A stretch of DNA of 64,000 nucleotides from Entoloma clypeatum (Eukaryota; Basidiomycota; Agaricomycetes; Agaricales; Entolomataceae). The stretch lies in assembly GCA_963565915.1 (NCBI GenBank), contig OY751490.1, forward strand, positions 1,860,001 through 1,924,000, read 5' to 3'. This document shows positions 49,669 through 58,915 of this stretch, piece after piece. Both the position numbers and the translations under genes were made by a program. The notes beneath the pieces were generated by a model. That model saw nothing but the letters and a program-made list of their open reading frames with translations, was not told the origin of the DNA and ran no database searches. How positions within the stretch are numbered: the first letter of the stretch is position 1; each line of letters begins with the position of its first letter.

Positions 49669-50925
49669 CTATTTAGCCGGCCTTTTGTCGATGTCTGGGA
49701 TGATGGTATCCAAGATACGAAGGTTCGATCCAGAGGGTCGTGCGCCGATTTCTCGGGCAAGCTTTCGCACCTTCTCGTTCTTTTTCCACACTGACGGCTT
49801 TCCGGAAGGAAGCCCGGTGTACTGAGAAGGAGGCGGGTTCATGTGTTGCAGGAGTGACTGCATTCTTTCCGACTCAGGCTGCGTGGTACTCGTAGTTTTC
49901 CCGTGGCCCGTTACAGTGGTGAAGGCAGGGGTACGTTGACGAGGAGGAAGGGGACAGGGAGCAGGATAACGAGGGGGTTGCTCAATGGCCGGTGCGATGA
50001 ACTTGACCATCTCCTTGGCGTGGTCGGACTCGTTGTCCGTGTTGTTGGCGTGGTTTTTCTGGTTACGCCAGCGTCTCTTTCCCTTCTTCTTTTCAGAAGC
50101 GGTACTCGGGTCGGTCGAGTTAGGCTGCTCATCAGTGTTGTTTCGCGAGGTACTCGGCGCTGTCTGCTTTTCCCATTTGGGGTCTTGCCCCTTTCGCTTA
50201 GTCCCGGAGATTTTCCGGGCCTGCTCGTTGGACACCCGAGTAGACCCTATCGCATACGTGCGCCTGTACTCTGAAACGATGCTGTCGGTGACGGCCTGCC
50301 ATGTGAAGTCGTCGGCATTGTAGATCTGAAAGAGGGCGGTGGAGAGGGACGACCAAGCATCAGGAATGGCACTTGCCAAGATCATAGCCTGCATCAGATC
50401 AGGCACAACGAATTTTGAGTCGCTAAGGCGAGCGAAGAGTGACCCAAGGCACTCGATTTCCGGCACAGGGTCCCGACCAGAAAGTTTGAAAGAGGCTGCG
50501 GCTTTGAAATCACCGAAGATGGTGGCGGGGGAGACCTTTGAATATGAGTCTTTCAACGACGTCCAGGCATCTTTTGAGGACTTGGCATCCTTGATGTGTC
50601 TTCTGATAGCCTCGGAGACTTTGAGGCAGATGGAGCCTAGCGCCATGTCATCGTCCCTGATCCAGGTCTTCCTTTCCTTGTGGAAGGCGGGTTGGTCGAT
50701 GGTAGTGGTGACCACCGGAGGTTGAGTTGCAGACGTTGAGGTGGCGGAGGCAGGGGTGGAGACCGTGACCGTAAAGTCTGCGATGTCGGGGCACTCAATG
50801 TCGCTGGATACGAGGCGCCAGACTCCTTGATGGAGAAGGTACGACTTCATTTTTTCGGCCCAGCTCTGGTAGTCGATGCCGTTGAAGATGGTGATGGAGT
50901 CAAGGGCGGAGCGAGAGGTAGACAT
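49669..50925 (-). CDS. Copia A gag
   Basis: 418 residues, MSTSRSALDSITIFNGIDYQ start, with the UBN2-type gag core (NYQSW-like DYQSWAEKMKSYL, AWTSLKDSYS, IPDAWSSL). Basic, Asn-rich C-terminus (KKKGKRRWRNQKNHANN) but no CCHC knuckle. It ends at a TAG (49669-49671) that lies in the same frame as pol. Confidence 0.88.
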   Translation of the reverse strand: MSTSRSALDSITIFNGIDYQSWAEKMKSYLLHQGVWRLVSSDIECPDIADFTVTVSTPASATSTSATQPPVVTTTIDQPAFHKERKTWIRDDDMALGSICLKVSEAIRRHIKDAKSSKDAWTSLKDSYSKVSPATIFGDFKAAASFKLSGRDPVPEIECLGSLFARLSDSKFVVPDLMQAMILASAIPDAWSSLSTALFQIYNADDFTWQAVTDSIVSEYRRTYAIGSTRVSNEQARKISGTKRKGQDPKWEKQTAPSTSRNNTDEQPNSTDPSTASEKKKGKRRWRNQKNHANNTDNESDHAKEMVKFIAPAIEQPPRYPAPCPLPPRQRTPAFTTVTGHGKTTSTTQPESERMQSLLQHMNPPPSQYTGLPSGKPSVWKKNEKVRKLAREIGARPSGSNLRILDTIIPDIDKRPAK

Positions 50926-51274
50926 TTTTTAATGAATCTAAAAGGAGTTCTCCCAATCAGTGATGTTCTTTGTGAATTTGATTTAGAGAAAACAAATAAA
51001 TGATTCCTCATAACATATTCCCTTTAGGAATAGTGGTTGTGGGAAAAACCCTTTTTGTCAGAAGTGTGTGAGGTATGATCAACGTTTCCACATGATGTGT
51101 ACTAAGTCAATCCCCTTAGGGACGCTTCATGACAGGTACTTGTCATAATGATGTTTCCCAGGTTCATGTGTGAAGAAGTAAGACTCAGAACCTAGATCTG
51201 TCGATCGGTTCTTTGCCAACCAGGGTAGAGTGGGCAGGTACTTGCTGTTGCCAGCGTTCCCAAGTCCCTCTGCT

Positions 51275-51291
51275 ATCCGGGGCCCATAACC
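51275..51291 (-). promoter_or_regulatory. Copia A primer-binding site (half initiator-Met tRNA type)
   Basis: On the minus strand GGTTATGGGCC directly follows the 5' LTR. It is complementary to the anticodon stem-loop of initiator Met tRNA (GGGCCCAUAACC), as known for Drosophila copia and Ty5, and not to a tRNA 3' end. Confidence 0.7.
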
Positions 51292-51600
51292 TGTTGAAGT
51301 TCCACCTGGGCGCTAGCCGCAGATGTACTGAGCAACACAGCTACAGTGGAAGTACTCTACTTAACCGTTCTAGTCACTTACTTGGATTGGAAAGGGTGAG
51401 GCTGGTGAGAGCGGTTGAGGCTGGTAAGAGCGATGGAGCTGGTTAAGAGTCAAGAGACAACTTGTTGATATTGACAGTTTCCTGGTCTTGTATACCATAC
51501 TACTGTTTGTACCAACCAAATAAGTGTGTAATCGAAGATGTCTAAGGTCACGTGATATAATCTAATCTAATCTAATCTACGTGATGGAAAAGTTTCAACA
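51292..51600 (-). repeat. Copia A 5' LTR
   Basis: 309 bp. Near its outer end is a four-copy TAATC array flanked by CACGTGAT and ACGTGAT (51548-51585). Confidence 0.95.
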
Positions 51601-51605
51601 CTTTG

Positions 51606-52712
51606 ACTAGACGATGGGATGTCTATCCCAAAGAGGGGAATAGCGACTATGCGTCGGTAAACCCAAGCAACTTCTGACCAGTCTTTTCCCAAGAACAGCT
51701 GTCCGCATCTCTCCGAGCTACAGAGTTGTTCACCCCTGTTCTCTGCGCCACAGTCATAATGGACATTGAACAGTTGCACTCCGACATCCTCCGTTCACTC
51801 CCATCCGACCCAATCTATGCCGACCATCTCAAGGAGCACAAACCACACTGGTCCGTAGACTCCGACGGTTTCCTCCGGCATAGTGGTCGCATTTATGTCC
51901 CCGACTCCGATAACCTCCGGCTCCGCATCCTCCACAACAAGCACGACCATATTCTCTCCGGACACCCTGGACAGAACAAGACAGTTAGTCTCATTCAACG
52001 AGATTATACTTGGCCTGGTGTTTGAGACTTTGTCAAAAAGTACTGCAAATCCTGCACCACTTGCATGCGCTCTAAACCTCAACGCCACAAGCCCTATGGT
52101 ATGCTGAAGCAACTCCCAGTTCTGAACCTTCCATGGAACTCCATATCCATGGACTCCATCGAGACACTTCCGACCTCCGGCAGTTTTGACGCAATCCTTG
52201 TTATTGTTGACCGAATGACAAAACAAAGCATTTTTGTTCCGACTACAATCCACTGCACCTCCGAAGATCTAGCCACCTTGTTCATCCTGCATGTGTTCTC
52301 CAAGCACGGAGTACCGGAACATGTCACCTCCGACCGAGGCCCGGAGTTCGTCTCCCGCTTTTTCCGCTTCCTCGGAAAAGCCCTCAACATGACTCTGCAC
52401 TTCACCTCTGGCTACCATCCTGAAGGCGACGGTCAAACCGAACCTACCAACCAAACCTTGGAACAGTACCTCCGCATCTTCTGCAACTATCAGCAGGACA
52501 ACTGGTCCGAGCTACTTCCGCTTGCAGAGTTCGTGTACAACAATGCTCCGAGTGCTACAACCAGGATCTCGCCCTTCTTCGCCAATAAAGATTATCATCC
52601 GAACCTCTCCGTCCATCCAGAGCGTGACCTCGCATCTGCCTGTGCCCAACAATTCGTCATAGACCTGGACGAGCTTCACCAAGAACTCAAATCTACAATC
52701 CTAGAAGCTCAA
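51606..52712 (+). pseudogene. Chromovirus integrase
   Basis: Frame continues from before the copia insertion (TRRWDVYPK). It contains the zinc-binding HHCC part (HDHILSGHPGQNK, then CKSCTTC) and the DDE core: DAILVIVDRMTK, VTSDRGPEFVSRFF and YHPEGDGQTEPTNQTLEQYL. TGA stops at 51674-51676, 52023-52025 and 52713-52715 stand where Arg is expected, consistent with CGA to TGA changes. Confidence 0.9.
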
Positions 52713-52715
52713 TGA

Positions 52716-53227
52716 TGTTATCAAGGCCCCGCCGATCTCCGGCATGCTCCGCCCCCTCCGCTCGAAGTAGGACAGCAAGCTTTGTGAAGGCCAAGTTTTT
52801 CCGCACTACACGACCCTCCAAAAAGCTGTCTGAAAAGTACCTTGGCCCCTTTGACATCCTTGCCAGGAATGGTACACACTCTTACACCCTCCGACTTCCA
52901 GACACCATACGCCGTGTTCACCCCGTTTTCCACATCTCCATGCTGGAGCCATCTGTTCTGAACGACATTCCAAACCGGACAGTAACTCCGCCTCCTCCGA
53001 TCGACGTTAAAGGAGAAGTGGAATACGAAATTGCCGAAATCCTTGACACCAAACTGGATCATCGGTGTTCTTGCAAACTGCTCTACCTAGTCCGTTGGCT
53101 AGGCTATGAAGGAACCAATGAGGAACAGTCCTGGCTACCTGCCACGGAATTCAAACATGTGACGGACTTAGTTGTGGATTTCCACTCCGCGTATCCAGAG
53201 AAACCGGGCCCCTTATCATGCCTATAG
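52716..53227 (+). pseudogene. Chromovirus integrase C-terminus with GPF module and chromodomain
   Basis: After a one-base frameshift near 52770 the frame reads LSEKYLGPFDIL, RRVHPVFHISMLEP and the chromodomain (EYEIAEILDTKL, KLLYLVRWLGYEGTNEEQSW). The chromodomain normally binds modified histones and guides integration. It ends at 53227. Confidence 0.88.
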
Positions 53228-53290
53228 AACCGCGCAAGACACTCATATTGCAAAATAAATAAAATAAAAAAACAATTAGAGGGAGGAGGG

Positions 53291-54230
53291 CTACTGGGTT
53301 TTGGCCTTTTTGGCTGGCGGACCGTCATCCTCCGACTCTTCCTCCGGTTCTCCCTCCACCTCCTCTTTCTCCGCTTGCAGTTCCGCAAGCTCCCCGTCCA
53401 CCAACCCCTCAACCTCCCCCTCGTCCTTTTCCTCGTCCTCTTCCTCTCCTTCTTCCTCTTCTCCGTCCTCCGTCTCCAACTCCGAAGCCGCCGCCTCCAG
53501 CAGGAAATTCTGGTAGGCAAGGTGGTTGTTCATAATTTGTAGCTGCCGGAGCAGCGCCCAACTGACCCTCGCTGACTGCTCCTCCTTCTCCTCCTTCTCC
53601 TCCCGGAGCTCCCGGAGCTCCTCCGCGACCCCTGCGCCGCAGCAGTTCTTCGCCCCACTCGGGCCCGCGACCTCCACGACGGCCTCCTCTGTCTTCCCCC
53701 GTTTCTGCTTCGCTCTCATCTCGCCGGGTTTCAGGCAAACCCGTTTGCTGTCTTTACACCGCTGGCATGCGGTGCCCTTCCCCTGCCTAAGGAGACTGTC
53801 AGTAAGAAAAAGAAGATGAAAAAGCGTGTACTCACAACGCCCACTTGCATTCCACCTTCGCCTGCGCACAGGCCTGACACGCCTCCCCCCGGACCTCCGA
53901 CTCCTCCGCTCCGCTCTCCGCCCTCTGTTTCCCCGCCTTCTTTGCCCTCTTCTTCTCCACCTCTGCCTTTGCCTTTGCCTCTGCCTCCCTCGCCCTCCTC
54001 TCGGCCTCCGCCTTCTTCCTTGCCTCTGCCTCCTCCTTCTCCTTGTGTACCTGCGCCAGATGGCGCAGGAGCTCCTCTTCGGAGTCGTCGAGGTTGGCGC
54101 TGGAGCGCGCGGGTTGTGTGTTTGAGTCTTGGGGCATGTTGGTGGTAACTGGAAGAAAACCCTTGGGCCGCTCATCTCCGTTAAATAACCGAGACCACAT
54201 GACCTTGTTTATTTTCTCGCGGTCTTCCAT
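53291..54230 (-). CDS. Antisense spliced gene in the chromovirus: Zn2Cys6-like, coiled-coil, acidic protein
   Basis: Two exons on the minus strand, 54230-53836 and 53786-53291, with a 49-bp GTGAGT...CCTTAG intron; phases fit and give 296 residues. It starts MEDREKINKVMWSRL only 27 bp inside the 3' LTR. A long charged helix follows (AEARKKAEAERRAREAEAK, likely coiled coil). Then come two cysteine triads, CQACAQAKVEC and CQRCKDSKRVC, each CX2CX6C; the intron lies between them. This is the layout of a fungal Zn2Cys6 cluster. Then SWALLRQLQIMNNHL, and a very acidic Glu-rich C-terminus ending PPAKKAKTQ, a possible nuclear signal. No stop or frameshift breaks it, unlike the surrounding pol. It is probably a DNA-binding regulator; I infer this from the motif only. 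Confidence 0.7.
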
Positions 54231-54256
54231 GGGTGTCAGACCTAAGAGGGGAATAC

Positions 54257-54967
54257 TGTTATATCCGTCTCCGAATCTCCAATCCACTCTGATTGTCTTC
54301 CGACATTCCGGACATCCGTTACCTCTGCATCTCCGCACATTGCCATCGTGCATTTCATATTCATAACTCCATGCCTTTATGCATTTCATATTCATATTCC
54401 CATTTACTTATGCATCGCCTTTTCTGCATGGTCTGTTGACCGACATCTCCGATGTTCGTTACAGTCGCTGGCAACTTACGCCACAACTCCAGACCTACTC
54501 CGACCATCTCCGTAAAGTAATATCATTTAGGTATTTAAGCTCGTACCATACCTGTAGTTTCTCAGTTGGAATATCAACAAAGTTCACTCCTACTCCCCGT
54601 TCATGCCAGAGATCCTCGCCGTGGTACAATACACCAACGACATCCTCATCTACTGCTCTTCCTCCATTGTTACCCTTCGACGAGCTCAGTACTGTGTCCG
54701 AGTCACAACTCCAACATCGTCCGACCACTTCCACGTCAATGTGTCTCTCACCGAGCTCTCTCTGAGGACCTCCGCACCTCCGACCTCTCCTCCGACCTCC
54801 TGAAATTGGGACACCTTATCCAACAAACGGCGGCGCAACACATACGTTGAAGCCACATCCCTCCCCTTCGTCGTTCTTCCGCATTTCCGGAGTTCCGCTC
54901 CGGTCTCAGTCCTATGTCTGACCTCTGACGGACTCCGACGAAGCTCCGACGTTTCACCTACTTAACA
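54257..54967 (+). repeat. Chromovirus 3' LTR
   Basis: 711 bp, same length as the 5' LTR; preceded by the purine tract AAGAGGGGAATAC. TSD GTCAG follows. Confidence 0.95.
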
Positions 54968-55516
54968 GTCAGAGTACACGTTGATGAGGAAGACCTGCCA
55001 AGATTTGGTAGGCCATAAGGGTAGGATCTGGATGTTGGATGGGGCATCAAATTCATGGTGGAGAACAGGGCGCAAATGCGCAATGTTGGTGTTGCAATAG
55101 GCAACCGTACGGGCTGAGGAGTCAGCCGTGGAAGCGTCTGAGCATATCCAGGATGGGTGTCGAGGATAGGAGTATATAGGGGATCCACTCTTGGAGGAGG
55201 TGGAAACGGTGTGGCAGGCAAGGTACTTGACAGGTTCCTGTACAAAATAGATATCGATATCTTCATTGTGTCTAACAAGGAAAGATTCAATGATAGCATT
55301 AGTTCTCCGAACATTATGGATACGTAACTTAAGGGAGACCAGCTCGTCCACGTCAAGCACTGCGGTTGTATCAACCATTAACAACACCATCGGAGGGGCT
55401 GGTCCCACTAGTTGTGGCAGTTTGCGTGGGTTCTGGTTCAGGTCCTGTAGGCGCGACGTCCTCCATACCATCCAGAACCTCAAAGCGGTTACGATCAGTG
55501 GGGACAAGGGTTGCAA
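54968..55516 (-). pseudogene. LINE A ORF2 N-terminus (APE-like endonuclease)
   Basis: It overlaps the end of ORF1. Contains LKLRIHNVRRTNAIIESFL, DIYFVQEPVKY and WQVFLINVYSD, the first motifs of an apurinic-type endonuclease (Asn and Glu sites). The chromovirus cuts it after VYSD. Confidence 0.8.
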
Positions 55517-56225
55517 CCTTGGCCACCGTCGTCATGGTGGGGCGGGCAGCCTTGGCTGCCTTGCGAGATGCATCCTTCGTAGCGGCTTTATCATATGCCT
55601 TACAGTGGAAAGAGGGATCGAAGCGGTTCTTCCAGAACTTGCATATGGTGGAGTCAGAACGGTGGTCTTCACCACAGTTGCGGCACCTTGGGGCATGATC
55701 GCATGGTTGCCCAGCAGGGGTGGGGGCAATGGGGGGATTGGCTTTAGGCGTGCCCTTGCAACAGGGGGCGTGATGCCTGTGGTTGTCGACGTGGTGAGGG
55801 CCACCACACGCGGAACAGAGTTGGGGTCTAGAGGGACAGCCAGTTCCGTTGTCTCGGATCTGGTGCCCCCACTGGAAGCAGTTCCTGCAGAGGGGGACGC
55901 TGATGCGCTTGTCCGCCTGTCTGATGGGGGAGGGCCTGAAGTTCGCTTCGATGTTCCAGCGAATCTTGGTCTTGATAAGGGTGTTCAGGGCAGCTCCGCT
56001 CTGGGAGTCCTGGATGTCGAAATAGACTGTACATGTATCCGCAGTTTTGGAATAGGTGACAATCCGAGCAGCAGATGTGAGGGTGACTCGTTTTCTCATG
56101 ACTGCGAAGCAGTGTTTTGTGATGATTTTGCCAATGGCCTCAGACGAAATGGGTTCATCGTTGAGGATGCGGGGCATGCCAGTCAACTTCAGGAAGGATT
56201 TTGATGTCGGAAGATACACGTTAAT
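55371..56225 (-). pseudogene. LINE A ORF1 C-terminal part with three zinc-knuckle-like motifs
   Basis: VYLPTSKSFLKLTGMPRIL, then CRNCFQWGHQIRDNGTGC, CSACGGPHHVDNHRHHAPC and CRNCGEDHRSDSTIC, typical of LINE ORF1 RNA-binding proteins. The N-terminal half is at 58916-60401, split off by the LTR element at 56226. Confidence 0.85.
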
Positions 56226-56814
56226 TGTCACGTAGCGTGTTTTTCAATGTTGGAAAACGTCGGATGCATCGGAGCAGTCGGAGCGGAGTAGCGGATGAAC
56301 AGATGCGACAAGTCCGACGTCTTGCAGAAAGGACCTGGCTTCAACTTATGTGTTGCGCCCCATTCTTTGACGTGGTCCTAGATTTCGGATTGGCAGATGT
56401 CGGAGGGTGAGAGGAGCGGATGTGCGGAGCGGATGTGCGGAGGTGGAGACGTGAGAAGGAGGATGAGGACGAAAGGCAAAGGAATAGATTGGTGGAACGT
56501 ATGGCAACGTATAGTGACGTATAATATTCGAACTGAGGAACTACGACAGAATTCATACTACTTATAGTAAACCAGAAGTGGGTCAGTAACTACTATAGGT
56601 AAGGTGTGGATGTCAGAGTTACTCATCGGAGCAATCGGAGTACGGAGAGGAGCAAATGCAAAATCAACATCAAGATGTCTACTTGTCAGCATAATTAGAA
56701 TGTTAACTAGTAGAGATGTCAATAAGTACTATTATGAAGATCATCGGATGTCGGACCGGATAAAACGTCGGAGTCATTGGATGTGTCGGATGTATGAATT
56801 GCATGGTTATGACA
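56226..56814 (-). repeat. 3' LTR of the non-autonomous element
   Basis: 589 bp, TGTCATAACC...CTACGTGACA on the minus strand. I saw only one difference to the other copy, a CpG transition near 56300. Confidence 0.93.
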
Positions 56815-58326
56815 GTATTTTCCCCTTAGGGCTGAACCCTTGAGGCCCATAGGATATGCCATATAATTGTGTGTTGGATGCTTGCCAGAAAATGTAATCA
56901 TCCGATAATGCAAGTCACTTTATACTTGGCTGCATAAGGGCCAAGGATCAGAGGAGGTCGGAGGTGCGGAGATCCGAGGTGCGGAGGTCGGAGGAAAATG
57001 CAGATGAGAAAGGATGTGCCAGCAGATACAGAGATGATCCATATTTTGTGTCCAATTGTAAACATCATTGCAAAAGTAAACAATGACAGAAAAAGCGGAG
57101 TTGATCTGAGCAGTTGGAGGAGCGGATGTCGGATCGGAGGTGGTGGACATGGCTTGGGTGCGGATAGCAAGTGCAATCAAGCAAATGTTATAGTCTTAGG
57201 GCCAAACCCTTGAGGCACATAAGGTGAGGAATGGCAAGTCCGATGTGAGGATGAGGGAATTTGTGATGAAGGAGAGGAAGCGGAGGTACCAAGTGTGGAG
57301 GGCAAATGAATGTGTGTCGGATTGGACTGAGGTTGCAAGATGCAATGGGATGGGAGTGACAGATGTCAAGATGTCGGAGATGACTGGAGCGGAGCGGATT
57401 TATCGGAGGTGATCGGATGTGGTATAAAATGTCGGAAGGGATGAAGAAAGTGATTGGTGTTTTCACTGGTTGACTATTTTCCCCTTAGGATAGACGTCCC
57501 ATCGTCTATCTCCAAAGATGAGAGTCATAAAGGAGGTGAAAAAAATGCGGATGTCGTCGGATATGAGAGCGGAGTAGGTCGGAAATCAGAGGTGGAGGTG
57601 TCAGAGGTGTCCTGAAAGAATCAATGTGTCGAAAAGATCATAATGCCAATTTATTGACAAGTGCCAGAGGTTGTTTGGAATGCTTGCAGATGCAAGTAGT
57701 GAACTGTCTGCAGCCAGGGTTGCAAGTATACACCATGTAACTGCAAGATAGGCATAGTGCAGACATCGGAGGTGACCAGAGGTCGGAGTGACCAAAGTCG
57801 GAGGACAGAGTTTGCAAAAGTGGCAACAATACCAACTTAAGCAATAAGACGTCGAGGGCTTGCACTCTTCAGAAAATGGATGGAAAAGATACTGGCCCAA
57901 TACCCAAACAATGCAAAGATTGTGAAGTGGGTGAGCTAGTGGTATCCTATAACCATAGAAATTCGAGCCAAGCAAGGGTTTCACAAAATGTGACAGGCGT
58001 TCACCAAAAGCAAGTGGAGCGGAGTTAACCGGAGGTCGGAGATGATCAACCACAAATGAATGGGTCAACCAAAGTGAATGGACATAAAGACAGATGATTT
58101 TGTGAATGAGGACAAGGTGGATGTCAATGACCCAAAAAATGCGGAGACATCGGAGATGTCGGAGGTCCGCAAGCGGAGTAGGATGTCGAAGGATGAATGG
58201 AGAGATGTGTTCTAATCCAGACCTAAACTTGAAAGACCAGATTGTAAGGCCAGGATGGAATAGGATCGGAGGGGTGCAGAGTGATTGAAAGAGGGTGTCA
58301 AAGGAATGGTGTCAGTTTGAATATAC
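56815..58326 (-). other. Interior of the non-autonomous element
   Basis: No coding capacity. It is rich in CGGA/TCCG motifs. Near 57470-57530 is a fragment matching the pol sequence that encodes RRWDVYPK in the chromovirus, on the element's own strand. Two copies of a CCCTTGAGGC-containing motif occur at about 56838 and 57206. Confidence 0.75.
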
Positions 58327-58915
58327 TGTCACGTAGCGTGTTTTTCAATGTTGGAAAACGTCGGATGCATCGGAGCAGTCGGAGCGGAGTAGCGGATGAA
58401 CGGATGCGACAAGTCCGACGTCTTGCAGAAAGGACCTGGCTTCAACTTATGTGTTGCGCCCCATTCTTTGACGTGGTCCTAGATTTCGGATTGGCAGATG
58501 TCGGAGGGTGAGAGGAGCGGATGTGCGGAGCGGATGTGCGGAGGTGGAGACGTGAGAAGGAGGATGAGGACGAAAGGCAAAGGAATAGATTGGTGGAACG
58601 TATGGCAACGTATAGTGACGTATAATATTCGAACTGAGGAACTACGACAGAATTCATACTACTTATAGTAAACCAGAAGTGGGTCAGTAACTACTATAGG
58701 TAAGGTGTGGATGTCAGAGTTACTCATCGGAGCAATCGGAGTACGGAGAGGAGCAAATGCAAAATCAACATCAAGATGTCTACTTGTCAGCATAATTAGA
58801 ATGTTAACTAGTAGAGATGTCAATAAGTACTATTATGAAGATCATCGGATGTCGGACCGGATAAAACGTCGGAGTCATTGGATGTGTCGGATGTATGAAT
58901 TGCATGGTTATGACA
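58327..58915 (-). repeat. 5' LTR of the non-autonomous element
   Basis: 589 bp. Followed on the minus strand by the GTATATTCAAACTG putative self-priming site (58313-58326). Confidence 0.93.

Larger units (their letters stand above)
45783..51600 (-). mobile_element. Complete Ty1/copia element (copia A) inside the chromovirus
   Basis: 309-bp LTRs at 45783-46091 and 51292-51600 with ends TGTTGAA...TTCAACA; target duplication CTTTG at 45778-45782 and 51601-51605. Transcribed on the minus strand: 5' LTR at 51600, gag 50925-49669, pol 49632-46162. Its removal joins chromovirus PDSL to TRRWDVYPK in frame. It is probably inactive because of two TGA stops in pol. Confidence 0.96.
41828..54967 (+). 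mobile_element. Ty3/gypsy chromovirus, inserted in LINE A and split by a copia element
   Basis: Two 711-bp LTRs (41828-42538 and 54257-54967), TG...CA ends, 5-bp target duplication GTCAG (41823-41827 and 54968-54972). Internal order gag, protease, reverse transcriptase, RNase H, integrase, chromodomain on the plus strand, plus an antisense gene before the 3' LTR. Without the copia insertion (45783-51600 plus one TSD) it would be about 7.3 kb. It is inactive because of frameshifts and at least four TGA stops. Confidence 0.95.
54968..56225 (-). mobile_element. LINE A, middle part (end of ORF1, start of ORF2)
   Basis: Between the chromovirus and the non-autonomous LTR element. It continues LINE A on both sides in frame once the insertions are ignored. 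Confidence 0.9.
56226..58915 (-). mobile_element. Non-autonomous LTR element related to the chromovirus, inserted in LINE A ORF1
   Basis: Two 589-bp LTRs (56226-56814 and 58327-58915) and TSD TTAAT (56221-56225 and 58916-58920). Orientation is minus: the purine tract CCTAAGGGGAAAATAC precedes the LTR at 56814, and GTATATTCAAACT follows the LTR at 58327, both as in the chromovirus. LTRs share GGCGCAACACATA and TAGTTCCTCAGTT with the chromovirus LTRs. The 1.5-kb interior has no ORF. Confidence 0.9.

Noticed and set aside
51241..51291. tRNA-like sequence beside the copia LTR
   Set aside because: Only the anticodon-arm complement is present. It is a primer-binding site and not a tRNA gene.
53301..54148. 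Several Ser- and Pro-rich plus-strand frames (70-110 codons)
   Set aside because: They are the complement of the Glu/Lys-rich antisense gene; its strand has a splice-consistent structure and cysteine motifs, while these do not.
55266..56204. 312-codon open frame on the plus strand
   Set aside because: It is the exact antisense of LINE A ORF1 with its zinc knuckles; composition follows from the other strand.
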